Shown here piece by piece: positions 36,601 through 47,897 of a DNA stretch of 64,000 nucleotides. Origin of the DNA: Tachypleus tridentatus (lineage: Eukaryota; Arthropoda; Merostomata; Xiphosura; Limulidae); assembly GCF_004210375.1 (NCBI RefSeq), contig NC_134830.1, positions 4,340,001 to 4,404,000 on the forward strand, in the 5' to 3' direction. Position 1 is the first letter of the stretch; each line of letters starts with the position of its first letter. The position numbers and the translations under genes are program-made. The notes beneath the pieces were generated by a model that worked only from the letters and a program-made list of their open reading frames with translations, searched no databases and was not told the DNA's origin.

Positions 36601-39600
36601 TAATTCTATGTTTGTGTCTATTTTTAAAACCTTACAAACCGCTATTGTACAATCAGAATTACACTTTATAATTCTATGTTTGTGTCTATTTTTAAAACCT
36701 TACAAACCGTATATTGTACAATCAGAATTACACTTTATAATTCTATGTTTGTGTCTATTTTTAAAACCTTACAAACCGCTATTGTACAATCAGAATTACA
36801 CTTTATAATTCTATGTTTGTGTCTATTTTTAAACCCTTACAAACCGCTATTGTACAATCAGAATTACACTTTATAATTCTATGTTTGTGTCTATTTTAAA
36901 ACCTTACAAACCGCTATTGTACAATCAGAATTACACTTTATAATTCTATGTTTGTGTCTATTTTTAAAACCTTACAAACCGCTATTGTACAATCAGAATT
37001 ACACTTTATAATTCTATGTTTGTGTCTATTTTTAAAACCTTACAAACCGCTATTGTACAATCAGAATTACACTTTATAATTCTATGTTTGTGTCTATGTT
37101 TTTTAAAACCTTACAAACCGCTATTGTACAATCAGAATTACACTTTATAATGTCTATGTTTGTGTCTATGTTTGTTTATTTTTAAACCTTACAAACCGCT
37201 ATTGTACAATCAGAATTACACTTTATAATTCTATGTTTGTGTCTATTTTTAAACCTTTATTACAAACCTGCTATTGTACAATCAGAATTACACTTTATAA
37301 TTCTATGTTTGTGTCTATTTTTAAAACCTTACAAACCGCTATTGTACAATCAGAATTACACTTTATAATTCTATGTTTGTCTATTTTAAAACCCACAAAC
37401 CGCTATTGTCTATTTTATAAATGTTTGTGTCTATTTTTAAACCTTACAAACCGCTATTGTACAATCAGAATTACACTTTATAATTCTATGTTTGTGTCTA
37501 TTTTTAACCTTACAAACCGCTATTGTACAATCAGAATTACACATTATAATTCTATGTTTGTGTCTATTTTAAACCTTACAAACCGCTATTGTACAATCAG
37601 AATTACACTTTATAATTCTATGTTTGTGTCTATTTTACAACAGAATTACACTTTATAATTCTATGTTTGTGTCTATTTTTAAAACTTGCTGCTATTGTAC
37701 AATCAGAATTACACTTTATAATTCTATGTTTGTGTCTATTTTTAAAACCTTACAAACCGCTATTGTACAATCAGAATTACACTTTATAATTCTATGTTTG
37801 TGTCTATTTTAAAACCTTACAAACTGCTATTGTACAATCAGAATTACACATTATAATTCTATGTTTGTGTCTATTTTAAAACCTTACAAAACGCTATTGC
37901 AATCAGAATTACACTTTATAATTCTATGTTTGTGTCTATTTTTAAAACTTACAAACCGCTATTGTACAATCAGAATTACACTTTATAATTCTATGTTTGT
38001 GTCTATTTTTAAACCCTTACAAACCGCTATTGTACAATCAGAATTACACTTTATAATTCTATGTTTGTGTCTATTTTAAAACCTTACAAACCGCTATTGT
38101 ACAATCAGAATTACACTTTATAATTCTATGTTTGTGTCTATTTTTAAAACCTTACAAACTATGCTGTTGTACAATCAGAATTACACTTTATAATTCTATG
38201 TTTGTGTCTATTTTAAAACCTTACAAACCGCTATTGTACAATCAGAATTACACTTTATAATTCTATGTTTGTGTCTATTTTTAAAACCTTACAAACCGCT
38301 ATTGTACAATCAGAATTACACTTTATAATTTTATGTTTGTGTCTATTTTTAAACCCTTACAAACCGCTATTGTACAATCAGAATTACACTTTATAATTCT
38401 ATGTTTGTGTCTATGTTTGTGTCTATTTTAAAACCTTACAAACCGCTATTGTACAATCAGAATTACACTTTATAATTCTATGTTTGTGTCTATTTTTAAA
38501 CAATCTGAAATTACACAAACCGCTAAAACCTTTATTGTACAATCAGAATTACACTTTATAATTCTATGTTTGTGTCTATTTTAAAACCTTACAAACCGCT
38601 ATTGTACAATCAGAATTACACTTTATAATTCTATGTTTGTGTCTATTTTTAAAACCTTACAAACCGCTATTGTACAATCAGAATTACACTTTATAATTCT
38701 ATGTTTGTGTCTATTTTTTAAAACCGCTTACAAACCGCATTTAAAACCTTACAAACGCTATTGTACAATCAGAATTACACTTTATAATTCTATGTTTGTG
38801 TCTATTTTAAAACCTTACAAACCGCTATTGTACAATCAGAATTACACTTTATAATTCTATGTTTGTGTCTATTTTTAAAACCTTACAAACCGCTATTGTA
38901 CAATAATCAGAATTACACTTTATAATTCTATGTTTGTGTCTATTTTTAAAACCTTACAAACCGCTATTGTACAATCAGAATTACACTTTATAATTCTATG
39001 TTTGTGTCTATTTTAAAACCTTACAAACTGCTATTGTACAATCAGAATTACACTTTATAATTCTATGTTTGTGTCTATTTTAAAACCTACAAACTGCTAT
39101 TGTACCATCAGAATTACACTTTATAATTCTATGTTTGTGTTATTTTTAAACCCTTACAAACTGCTATTGTACAATCAGAATTACACTTTATAATTCTATG
39201 TTTGTGTCTATTTTTAAAACCTTACAAACCGCTATTGTACAATCAGAATTACACTTTATAATTCTATGTTTGTGTCTATTTTAAACCCTTACAAACCGCT
39301 ATTGTACAATCAGAATTACACTTTATAATTCTATGTTTGTGTCTATTTTTAAACCCTTACAAACCGCTATTGTACAATCAGAATTACACTTTATAATTCT
39401 ATGTTTGTGTCATTTTTTTAAACTCCTTACAAACCGCTATTGTACAATCAGAATTACACTTTATAATTCTATGTTTGTGTCTATTTTAAAACCTTACAAA
39501 CCGCTATTGTACAATCAGAATTACACTTTATAATTCTATGTTTGTGTCTATGTTTTTTATTTTAAAACCTTACAAACCGCTATTGTACAATCAGAATTAC

Positions 39601-41632
39601 ACTTTATAATTCTATGTTTGTGTCTATTTTTAAACCTTACAAACCGCTATTGTACAATCAGAATTACACTTTATAATTCTATGTTTGTGTCTATTTTCAG
39701 AATTACACTTTATAATTCTATGTTTGTGTCTATTTTAAACCCTTACAAACCTATTGTACAATCAGAATTACACTTTATAATTCTATTTTTTTGTCTATTT
39801 TAAAACCTTACAAACCGCTATTGTACAATCAGAATTACACTTTATAATTCTATGTTTGTGTCTATTTTTAAAACCTTACAAACTGCTATTGTACAATCAG
39901 AACTGCACATTACACTTCTATGTTTGTTCTATTTTAAACCTTACAAACCTATATTGTACAATCAGAATTACACTTTATAATTCTATCTTTTGTGTCTATT
40001 TTTAAAACCTTAAACCGCTATTGTACAATCAGAATTACACTTTATAATTCTATGTTTGTGTTCATTTTTAAAACCTTACAAACCGCTATTGTACAATCAG
40101 AATTACACTTTATAATTCTATGTTTGTGTCATTTTAAAACTATACAAACCGCTATTGTACAATCAGAATTACACTTTATAATTCTATGTTTGTGTCTATT
40201 TTAAACCCATACAAACCGCTATTGTACAATCAGAATTACATTTTATAATTCTATGTTTGTGTCTATTTTAAAACCCTTACAAACCGCTATTGTACAATCA
40301 GAATTACACTTTATAATTCTATGTTTGTGTCTATTTTAAAACCCTTACAAAACCGCTATATTGTACAATCAGAATTACACTTTATAATTATATGTTTGTG
40401 TCTATTTTAAAACCTTACAAACTGCTACCGTACAATGGCAGAATTACACTTTATAATTCTATGTTTGTGTCTATTTTAAAACCCTTACAAACTGCTATTG
40501 TACAATCAGAATTACACTTTATAATTCTATGTTTGTGTCTATTTTTAAACCTTACAAACGCTATTGTACAATCAGAATTACACTTTATAATTCTATGTTT
40601 GTGTCTATTTTAAACCTTACAAACCGCTATTGTACAATCAGAATTACACTTTATAATTCTATGTTTGTGTCTATTTTAAACCCTTACAAACCGCTATTAC
40701 AATCATCAATTCACTTTATAATTCTATGTTTGTGTCTATTTTAAACCCCTTACAAACTGCTATTGTGGCAATCAGAATTACACTTTTTTATAATTATGTT
40801 TGTGTCTATTTTAAACCTTACAAACCTGCTATTGTACAATCAGAATTACACTTTATAATTCTATGTTTGTGTCTATTTTAAAACCTTACAAACCGCTATT
40901 GTACAATCAGAATTACACTTTATAATTCTATGTTTGTGTCTATTTTAAAACCCTTACAAAACCGCTATTGTACAATCAGAATTACACTTTATAATTCTAT
41001 GTTTGTGTCTATTTTTAAACCCTTACAAACCGCTATTGTACAATCAGAATTACACTTTATAATTCTATGTTTGTGTCTATTTTAAAACCATACAAACTGC
41101 TATTGTACAATCAGAATTACACTTTATAATTCTATGTTTGTGTCTATTTTAAAACCTTACAAACCGCTATTGTACAATCAGAATTACACTTTATAATTCT
41201 ATGTTTGTGTCTATTTTTTAAATTACCTTACAAACCGCTATTGTACAATCAGAATTACACTTTATAATTCTATGTTTGTGTCTATTTTAAAACCTTACAA
41301 ACCGCTATTGTACAATCAGAATTACACTTTATAATTCTATGTTTGTGTCTATTTTTAAATGTTTGTGTCTATTTTAAACCTTACAAACCGCTATTGTACA
41401 ATCAGAATTACACTTTATAATTCTATGTTTGTGTCTATTTTTAAACCCCACAAACCCTTACAAACCGCTATTGTACAATCAGAATTACACTTTATAATTC
41501 TATGTTTGTGTCTATTTTAAAACCTTACAAACCGCTATTGTACAATCAGAATTACACTTTATAATTCTATGTTTGTGTCTATTTTAAACCCTTACAAACC
41601 GCTATTGTACAATCAGAATTACACTTTATAAT
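30691..41632. repeat. 68 bp minisatellite, ~160 copies, ends at assembly gap
   Basis: Unit landmarks: ATAATTCTATGTTTGTGTCT, ACCTTACAAACCGCTATTG and ACAATCAGAATTACACTTT. Length variation is concentrated in the T/A run after GTCTATTTT. Up to about 32 kb units are regular. Beyond that, truncated and fused units become frequent, especially after ~34.5 kb and near the gap. Short frames (MFVSIFKTLQTAIVQ...) are translations of the repeat. Copy number is a minimum because the array runs into the N run. Confidence 0.95.
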
Positions 41633-42132
41633 NNNNNNNNNNNNNNNNNNNNNNNNNNNNNNNNNNNNNNNNNNNNNNNNNNNNNNNNNNNNNNNNNNNN
41701 NNNNNNNNNNNNNNNNNNNNNNNNNNNNNNNNNNNNNNNNNNNNNNNNNNNNNNNNNNNNNNNNNNNNNNNNNNNNNNNNNNNNNNNNNNNNNNNNNNNN
41801 NNNNNNNNNNNNNNNNNNNNNNNNNNNNNNNNNNNNNNNNNNNNNNNNNNNNNNNNNNNNNNNNNNNNNNNNNNNNNNNNNNNNNNNNNNNNNNNNNNNN
41901 NNNNNNNNNNNNNNNNNNNNNNNNNNNNNNNNNNNNNNNNNNNNNNNNNNNNNNNNNNNNNNNNNNNNNNNNNNNNNNNNNNNNNNNNNNNNNNNNNNNN
42001 NNNNNNNNNNNNNNNNNNNNNNNNNNNNNNNNNNNNNNNNNNNNNNNNNNNNNNNNNNNNNNNNNNNNNNNNNNNNNNNNNNNNNNNNNNNNNNNNNNNN
42101 NNNNNNNNNNNNNNNNNNNNNNNNNNNNNNNN
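41633..42132. other. Assembly gap, 500 N
   Basis: Exactly 500 N, a conventional placeholder length. The left side is mid-array (68 bp unit), the right side is unrelated single-copy sequence, so the true array end and gap size are unknown. Confidence 0.98.
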
Positions 42133-42298
42133 TTGTTAGTCCAGCTAACTCCCATTTCCAAACGTCTGGTTAGCCCTATTCCTTCCATCTGATTGAGGAC
42201 GCATCCCTGGGTATTTCATCTTTCGTATCTTAACAGGTGTTGAGTCTCCAAAGCCTCGATTTGCAACAGTTCTCCACTTTGAAATTAGATTTTAGTTC

Positions 42299-42910
42299 CT
42301 ATAAGCTATGTTTGGTATGAGGTTTCTGTATCGGCTGTTGTTCAAATGAGCACCTAAACTCTACAACTAGATTTGGTAATGTCATGGCTGGAGTTGTCCA
42401 GAAAGTTCCTTCAGTAACAGGAGACACGAAAGTAGTGGTAATTATCCCACATGGTGTTTCAGGTTGAAACACCCGAGCCAATGCAGAAAGAGGTAAGTCT
42501 GGTTTAATCTTTGCATTTAACAATTCCTTTCCCATACGTTTTATTCTCTTACAATGTTCTTGGCAACCACAATGGGGTTCTTTACTTCAGTTGTATCTTT
42601 TCAAACATCTTCAGCCTTTCAATGCTTCTTTGATGTCCTTCTTCAAACGTGTTTGTAATCCTTCTGTATGTCCCCTATAACTTCGTTAAACTTGTGTCTT
42701 ATCACGTTTATTTTGTTTTTTATTCAATAGTTCTAACTTTTAGTCTCCTGTTTCAGCTCTTCTTTAAATCTTATATCTCGTTCATCCTCACTTGCCTTAA
42801 CCATTTATTCTAAAGAAACGTTTAAATCTCACTACTTGTCATGTTCAACAGTCGAGTTACTGAATTTCTGCTTTAACTGCATTCAAACTTCTATTTGATT
42901 TTCACCAAAT
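42299..42910 (-). pseudogene. Possible degraded coding remnant, unrecognised
   Basis: Minus strand, from right to left: a charged segment (MVKASEDERDIRFKEELKQE), then FNEVIGDIQKDY, RSIERLKMFEKIQ, DTTEVKNPIVVAKNIVRE and a 78-codon frame (MGKELLNAKIKPDLPLSALA ... TKHSL). The segments sit in different frames separated by stops and shifts. The early part looks coiled-coil-like. The order of fragments suggests one decayed coding sequence or old element; the family is unknown. Confidence 0.3.
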
Positions 42911-44225
42911 TAATATACCTCTTGTGTGTGACACGTCTTATTCTACAAACTCGTACACTACATTAATTAAAACTTGCTGTACAATACGCTATAAATAATG
43001 TTAATTAACGTAAAACAAATACATTTATTCATACTAAGTAACTGCAACACTCTCTAAACTGTTCGTTAGAGAAGGCTGCATCAACGTTTATTGTCGTGAT
43101 CATAAGACAGGCCTATATAGAACACCTGGGACTTTCTAAGGATGTAAGTAAAGTTCCAGTATATTCTAAAGTAGATAATAATCGTAAGGTGGGCTATCTC
43201 ATTAAACATTTTGATTTGAACATTATCATTAAAATCTGCAGCTCTTTCCAGTTAACATTTAAAATTATAGATTATGATATTGCAATGCTTACAAGTACTC
43301 AATTTCAACTAATGCTTAGGTATTTCCCGATTACAGACAAGTAAATGTGGGACGACGTCCAAACATCCACGTGACCCAAATTAGTTTCAACTCATAAAAA
43401 ATCACTTAAAAGATAAATTAACACCTTTCGTGTCCAGGGACCTATATGATGATACTCAAACTCAATTCAGATAGGAAGACAAAGAAAACAACACTTTTGT
43501 GAAAAGATATAATATTCAGTTACAAGAAAAGGGCCAACACATCAAACTTAGAGGCCTTTAAAATTACACATCTACATTATTTTACTTGTTATGATAATGT
43601 ATAGTTGGGAGTGGGGCAAAATATTCTCGTTCCAAGTCTCATTAATTTATAGGCCTACGAAATCATATATTAGTAAAACATAACTTTAAAACACTTTAGC
43701 TTTCAAGTGTATTTACTAAATTATAGCTTTAGTTTTCCTTCTTGTGAACATTATACCCAATATGCTACCTTTAAACTCATAATTAATTAAAAAAAAAGAT
43801 TAATTTCTACAAAACCAAGTACGTTAACGCAATCCTTCTCGACAATGAAGGCTGACATATTTTATGTATAACAGTTTGTTTAGTGCCTTTAAACAATAAA
43901 ACAAATTTCAACCTCGTATGGTTTTTATTTTCACTCCTTCTGCTGACGAAATTAATAAAATTTGTCAATGATGTAAATATAAATGTAATTAATACCATAA
44001 CTTCAACCTGTTCTCTTACAATATAATTTTGAGTTAGTTACTCATATCGCCATAAGAGGGCAATACCATATTTGGACTTTAATAACAAACCTGGGAAAAG
44101 TTACAGAATTGGCTTCACATAATTTTGTGTACTTATCATTTACTTTAGTCTTTATGAAATAACCAATGTACAAAACGTTTAATTACATAACTATTTGATT
44201 GCAGTAAAATTAAAATAATTATTAC
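42911..44225. other. Unassigned AT-rich sequence
   Basis: An 82-codon plus frame (43096-43344, MIIRQAYIEHLGLSKDVSKV...) is not recognised and has no splice support. Confidence 0.45.
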
Positions 44226-44560
44226 CTGACTATGAGAACTTTCTTCAATCTTCCATCTTTCACTATCCATGTTTTTTCTTGTTTCTTTTGATTTCATCCC
44301 TTGTTTCTTTTCTTTCTTTTAAATTTTTATCGGAGGAGTGAGACACGGGAGCTTCTGATGTACTATTTACTTCACCCTTCGGCTTATGTTTTGTACATTG
44401 TTCTTTATCGTCATTATGGCTCCAAGAATTGATATTGAGAGAACTCTGGTGGCTGAAATATGAACTAACTGAACAATTATTTTGGCTATCGCAGTATCCT
44501 GGTGATTTGGGAGTTGGAGTGCAATTCCACATAATATCCACTTCCTTTTTTCTCCGTTTT
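44226..44560 (-). CDS. Probable internal exon, minus-strand nuclear-type protein
   Basis: The 3' splice site is TTTTTGCATTTCCAG (minus), exon from 44560. The frame reads KRRKKEVDIMWNCTPTPKSP and continues Ser/Asn/Lys-rich to KRNKKKHG and a stop at 44263. A good donor CAG|GTAATA follows at 44225. After an A6 run the reading continues open in another frame (MDSERWKIEESSHSQ) up to that donor, so a one-base indel in the A run is suspected. Entry phase (codon position 3) matches the phase in which the 55370-56838 exon ends (GG|A), so both may belong to one gene with a ~10.8 kb intron. Function not recognised; the DI-W...TPTPKSP segment only loosely recalls replication-stress proteins such as ETAA1, which is speculation. 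Confidence 0.5.
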
Positions 44561-44699
44561 CTGGAAATGCAAAAATATGAAGATAGTGACAGAAATAAAT
44601 ATATACGTTATATTATTTAAAAGGTTTGGGTTCTAATTCATGTTACTAGAGTTCATTGCACTATTAAGTTTAGGATTTTACTACATGTAGAATTGAAGA

Positions 44700-47010
44700 A
44701 GAATGGTTTCCTGATTCCAAATTTCAGGAATTTGATGGAAGTAAGCATGATCTGGGTTCTAAAGATTGGACTAAAGAGTTGGGAGGTGATCCTGAACAGA
44801 TGTGGAAAGCATTTAGGGGAAGATTTATATGCATACAGAACATAAATATTCCCTACAGAATAAAAACAGGCAAAAAAGAGGAATACACTAGTATGGTTTA
44901 GTAAATGTGTAAGAAATCATATAAGGGATAAACATATTCAATAAGTTTAAACTAACTGAAAATAATAAGGGTTATAGGAGATCAAAGTAGGTGGTTAAAC
45001 TTGAAGTTAACAGGGCAAGACTGTAGATGAAAGAGGATTAGCTGGGAGAGTTAAACAAAAAATAATTCTTTATGTATATGATGGGTAGACAAAATGTTAG
45101 GGTGGGGAATGAGGTTCTTGAAAATGATAATGGTCTTGTAAGAGTTTGAAATGGTAAACTTCTTAAATTACATCTTTTGTTCAGTGTTTTACAAATAAAG
45201 ACATAAGTATTATGCCTCAGCCAGAGCACTTAATGTATGGGGAAAATACTGATGTACAATACATTAAGTTTTGAAACTGTAAGAGAAATGTTGGAAAATC
45301 TAAACATTGATAAATTCCCTGGACAGACAACTTATAAGTTTTAAATAAACTTAAAGAATTTATTTGTGAATCTATAGCTAATAGTTTTATAGGTCATCAT
45401 GTAGTGGAAGACCTATATACTGAAGTTGTTCAATGTTAGTCCAATATCTAAACATTGTCCAAGTAACTATAGTCCAGTTAGTTTTACATCAGTAGTTGGA
45501 AAGTGTGATTAAAGATGTATTGCAGTCACTTAAAGCAGTTTGATGTACTGTCAAAGAACCAGCATGGTTTTAGTCACTTAAAGCAGTTTGATGTACTGTC
45601 AAAGAACCAGCATGGTTTTAGTCACTTAAAGCAGTTTGATGTACTGTCAAAGAACCAGCATGGTTTTAGTCACTTAAAGCAGTTTGATGTACTGTCAAAG
45701 AACCAGCATGGTTTCATTAACAAATATCTGTCAGAGAACCAGCATGGTTTCATTAACAAATATCTGTCAGAGAACCAGCATGGTTTCATTAACAAATATC
45801 TGTCAAAGAACCAGCATGGTTTCATTAACAAATATCTGTCAGAGAACCAGCATGGTTTCATTAACAAATATCTGTCAGAGAACCAGCATGGTTTCATTAA
45901 CAAATATCTGTCAGAGAACCAGCATGGTTTCATTAACAAATATCTGTCAGAGAACCAGCATGGTTTCATTAACAAATATGATATTTTTTGAGGATGTTAC
46001 TGCAAGAATCGATGAAGGAAATCTTGTGGATTTGGTCTATTTTAATTTACAGATAAGATATCTAACTTGTTACAGAAATTAATTTGTGGATCTGATTGAA
46101 AAGTTATTAAATTAAATAGAAAACTGGCTGGAGAGTAGAAAGCAGTAATAAATGGAGTTGGATCTGACTGGATCAATAGTAACAAGTGGTGTACCTCAAG
46201 GTTCTATGCAGGGTCCTCTGCTGTTTGTAATTTATAATAATGATAATGGCTCTGGAATGACTAACAATATTTTGAAGTTTATAAATGACAGTAAGATTTT
46301 TGGATTGTATCAGAAATGTTGCAGGCTTACATGGAGGTTTTAGATCATTTGATGGAGTGGACCAATACGTGGCAGATGAAGTTTAACTATCCAAAATGTA
46401 CGGTGATGGATGTAGGTTTTGGATATAGGCAATAGATGTATGTTTTCACAAACCAAATTATTGTTATGGTTTAAATGTAAATACATTAAGTACTGTGGTT
46501 GAAAAAAAATATGCTAATGTTTCACATGTATTGTAGCTAGCAGTAGGTCTAATAGGGTTTTGGGAAGCATCTGAAGAAATACTAAATAGAAGGCAAAGGA
46601 TATTTTCATTTCATTGTTTAGGTCACTTGTAAAATGTAGAATATTGTGTATCGTTTTGGGCTCCATCCCTCAAGAATGACATTGAATTATTGAAGAAGGT
46701 TCAGAGAAGAGCCACCAGGATGACACTTGAGATGATGTTTTATGAGAAGTGACTAAATCTCTAAGTTTGTTTTCTCTGGAGAAGAGTTAGAGGTGATTTT
46801 ATTGAGTTGTTTAAAATTATTAAGGTACAGATAGACTGAAACACATGTGTTTATCAGTGACATTTTGACAGCACAGGAGTTGTCTGCAGTCTAGACAGTA
46901 TTACTTTTCAAACAGGGTGACTGGAATGAGTTGCCTTCAAGGACAGTGGAGGCAGAAAGGTTGACCGAGTTCAAGGAAAGATTGGATGAATACACAATTA
47001 GTAAAGGGTG
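44700..47010 (+). mobile_element. Decayed non-LTR (LINE) retrotransposon, reverse transcriptase region
   Basis: Frame-broken but ordered pieces of a LINE ORF2: WFSKCVRNHIRDK (linker after the endonuclease), LAGRVKQ, FCSVFTNKD, the QHGF motif (amplified, see the 45.5 kb array), FFEDVTARIDEGNLVDLVYF, SGVPQGSMQGPLLFVIYNND, ILKFINDSKIFG (the YADD-type box, here IND), MEWTNTWQMKFNYPKCTVM, SNRVLGSI, then VTGMWNELPSRTVEAE-type residues across frames and FKERLDEY. Many frameshifts, stops and a changed catalytic box mark it as dead. Exact clade is not assigned. Confidence 0.8.
45515..45985. repeat. Minisatellite inside LINE reverse transcriptase: 48 bp x4 then 36 bp x8
   Basis: Four 48 bp units contain CACTTAAAGCAGTTTGATGT; about eight 36 bp units contain AACAAATATCTGTCAGAGAA. 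Both share AACCAGCATGGTTT, which encodes the reverse transcriptase NQHGF motif. The two unit types are nested derivatives of the same LINE segment. Both periods are multiples of 3, giving long frames. Confidence 0.92.
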
Positions 47011-47235
47011 GTTAGAGTTTGGATGAATACACAATTAGTAAAGGGTGGTTATAGTTTGGATGAATACACAATTAGTAAGGGGTGGTTAGAGTTTGGATGA
47101 ATACACAATTAGTAAAGGGTGGTTACAGTTTGGATGAATACACAATTAGTAAAGGGTGGTTACAGTTTGGATGAATACACAATTAGTAAGGGGTGGCTAC
47201 AGTTTGAATGAATACATAAGTAGTAAGGGGTGATT
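46980..47235. repeat. ~37 bp tandem repeat at LINE 3' end, ~6 copies
   Basis: Units with TTGGATGAATACACAATTAG and TAAAGGGTGGTTA continue from the LINE's coding end (ERLDEY), so the array was seeded from the element itself. Confidence 0.88.
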
Positions 47236-47523
47236 ACAGTTGAGATCTGAAAACGACATGTTTTTTGTCTCTTTAAAAGTTTATGAATTTTTGTGAACTG
47301 TTAGGAGGTGATTTTTGGAATTTTCATTTGAGTTGATGAAAACTATTGAACTTTTCTAAAAATAAAGCCAATACATTTAAAACTGAATGGACAATAATAC
47401 TGTGATGCTGCTGTTAAAATTAGTCTAGTAAAAATATATACTTTTATATCAGGAAGATGCAACAGCTCTGTTGAAGAACAGGGAATATGGTTATTCAAAA
47501 ATCTGACATTGCAAAAATATTTG

Positions 47524-47897
47524 ATACAACATTCTGTATTACTCTGAAACATACTTCCAAATTAATATACAACATTCTGTATTACTCTGAAACATACTTC
47601 CAAATTAATATACAACATTCTGTATTACTCTGAAACATACTTCCAAATTAATATACAACATTCTGTATTACTCTGAAACATACTTCCAAATTAATATACA
47701 ACATTTTGTATTACTCTGAAACATACTTCCAAATTAATATACAACATTCTGTATTACTCTGAAACATACTTCCAAATTAATATACAACATTTTGTATTAC
47801 TCTGAAACATACTTCCAAATTAATATACAACATTTTGTATTACTCTGAAACATACTTCCAAATTAATATACAACATTCTGTATTACTCTGAAACATC
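47524..47897. repeat. 43 bp minisatellite, ~8 copies
   Basis: Core TATACAACATTCTGTATTAC with TCTGAAACATACTTCCAAAT; copies nearly identical. Confidence 0.93.

Noticed and set aside
41619-42188. 189-codon minus-strand frame
   Set aside because: Almost entirely the 500-N gap.
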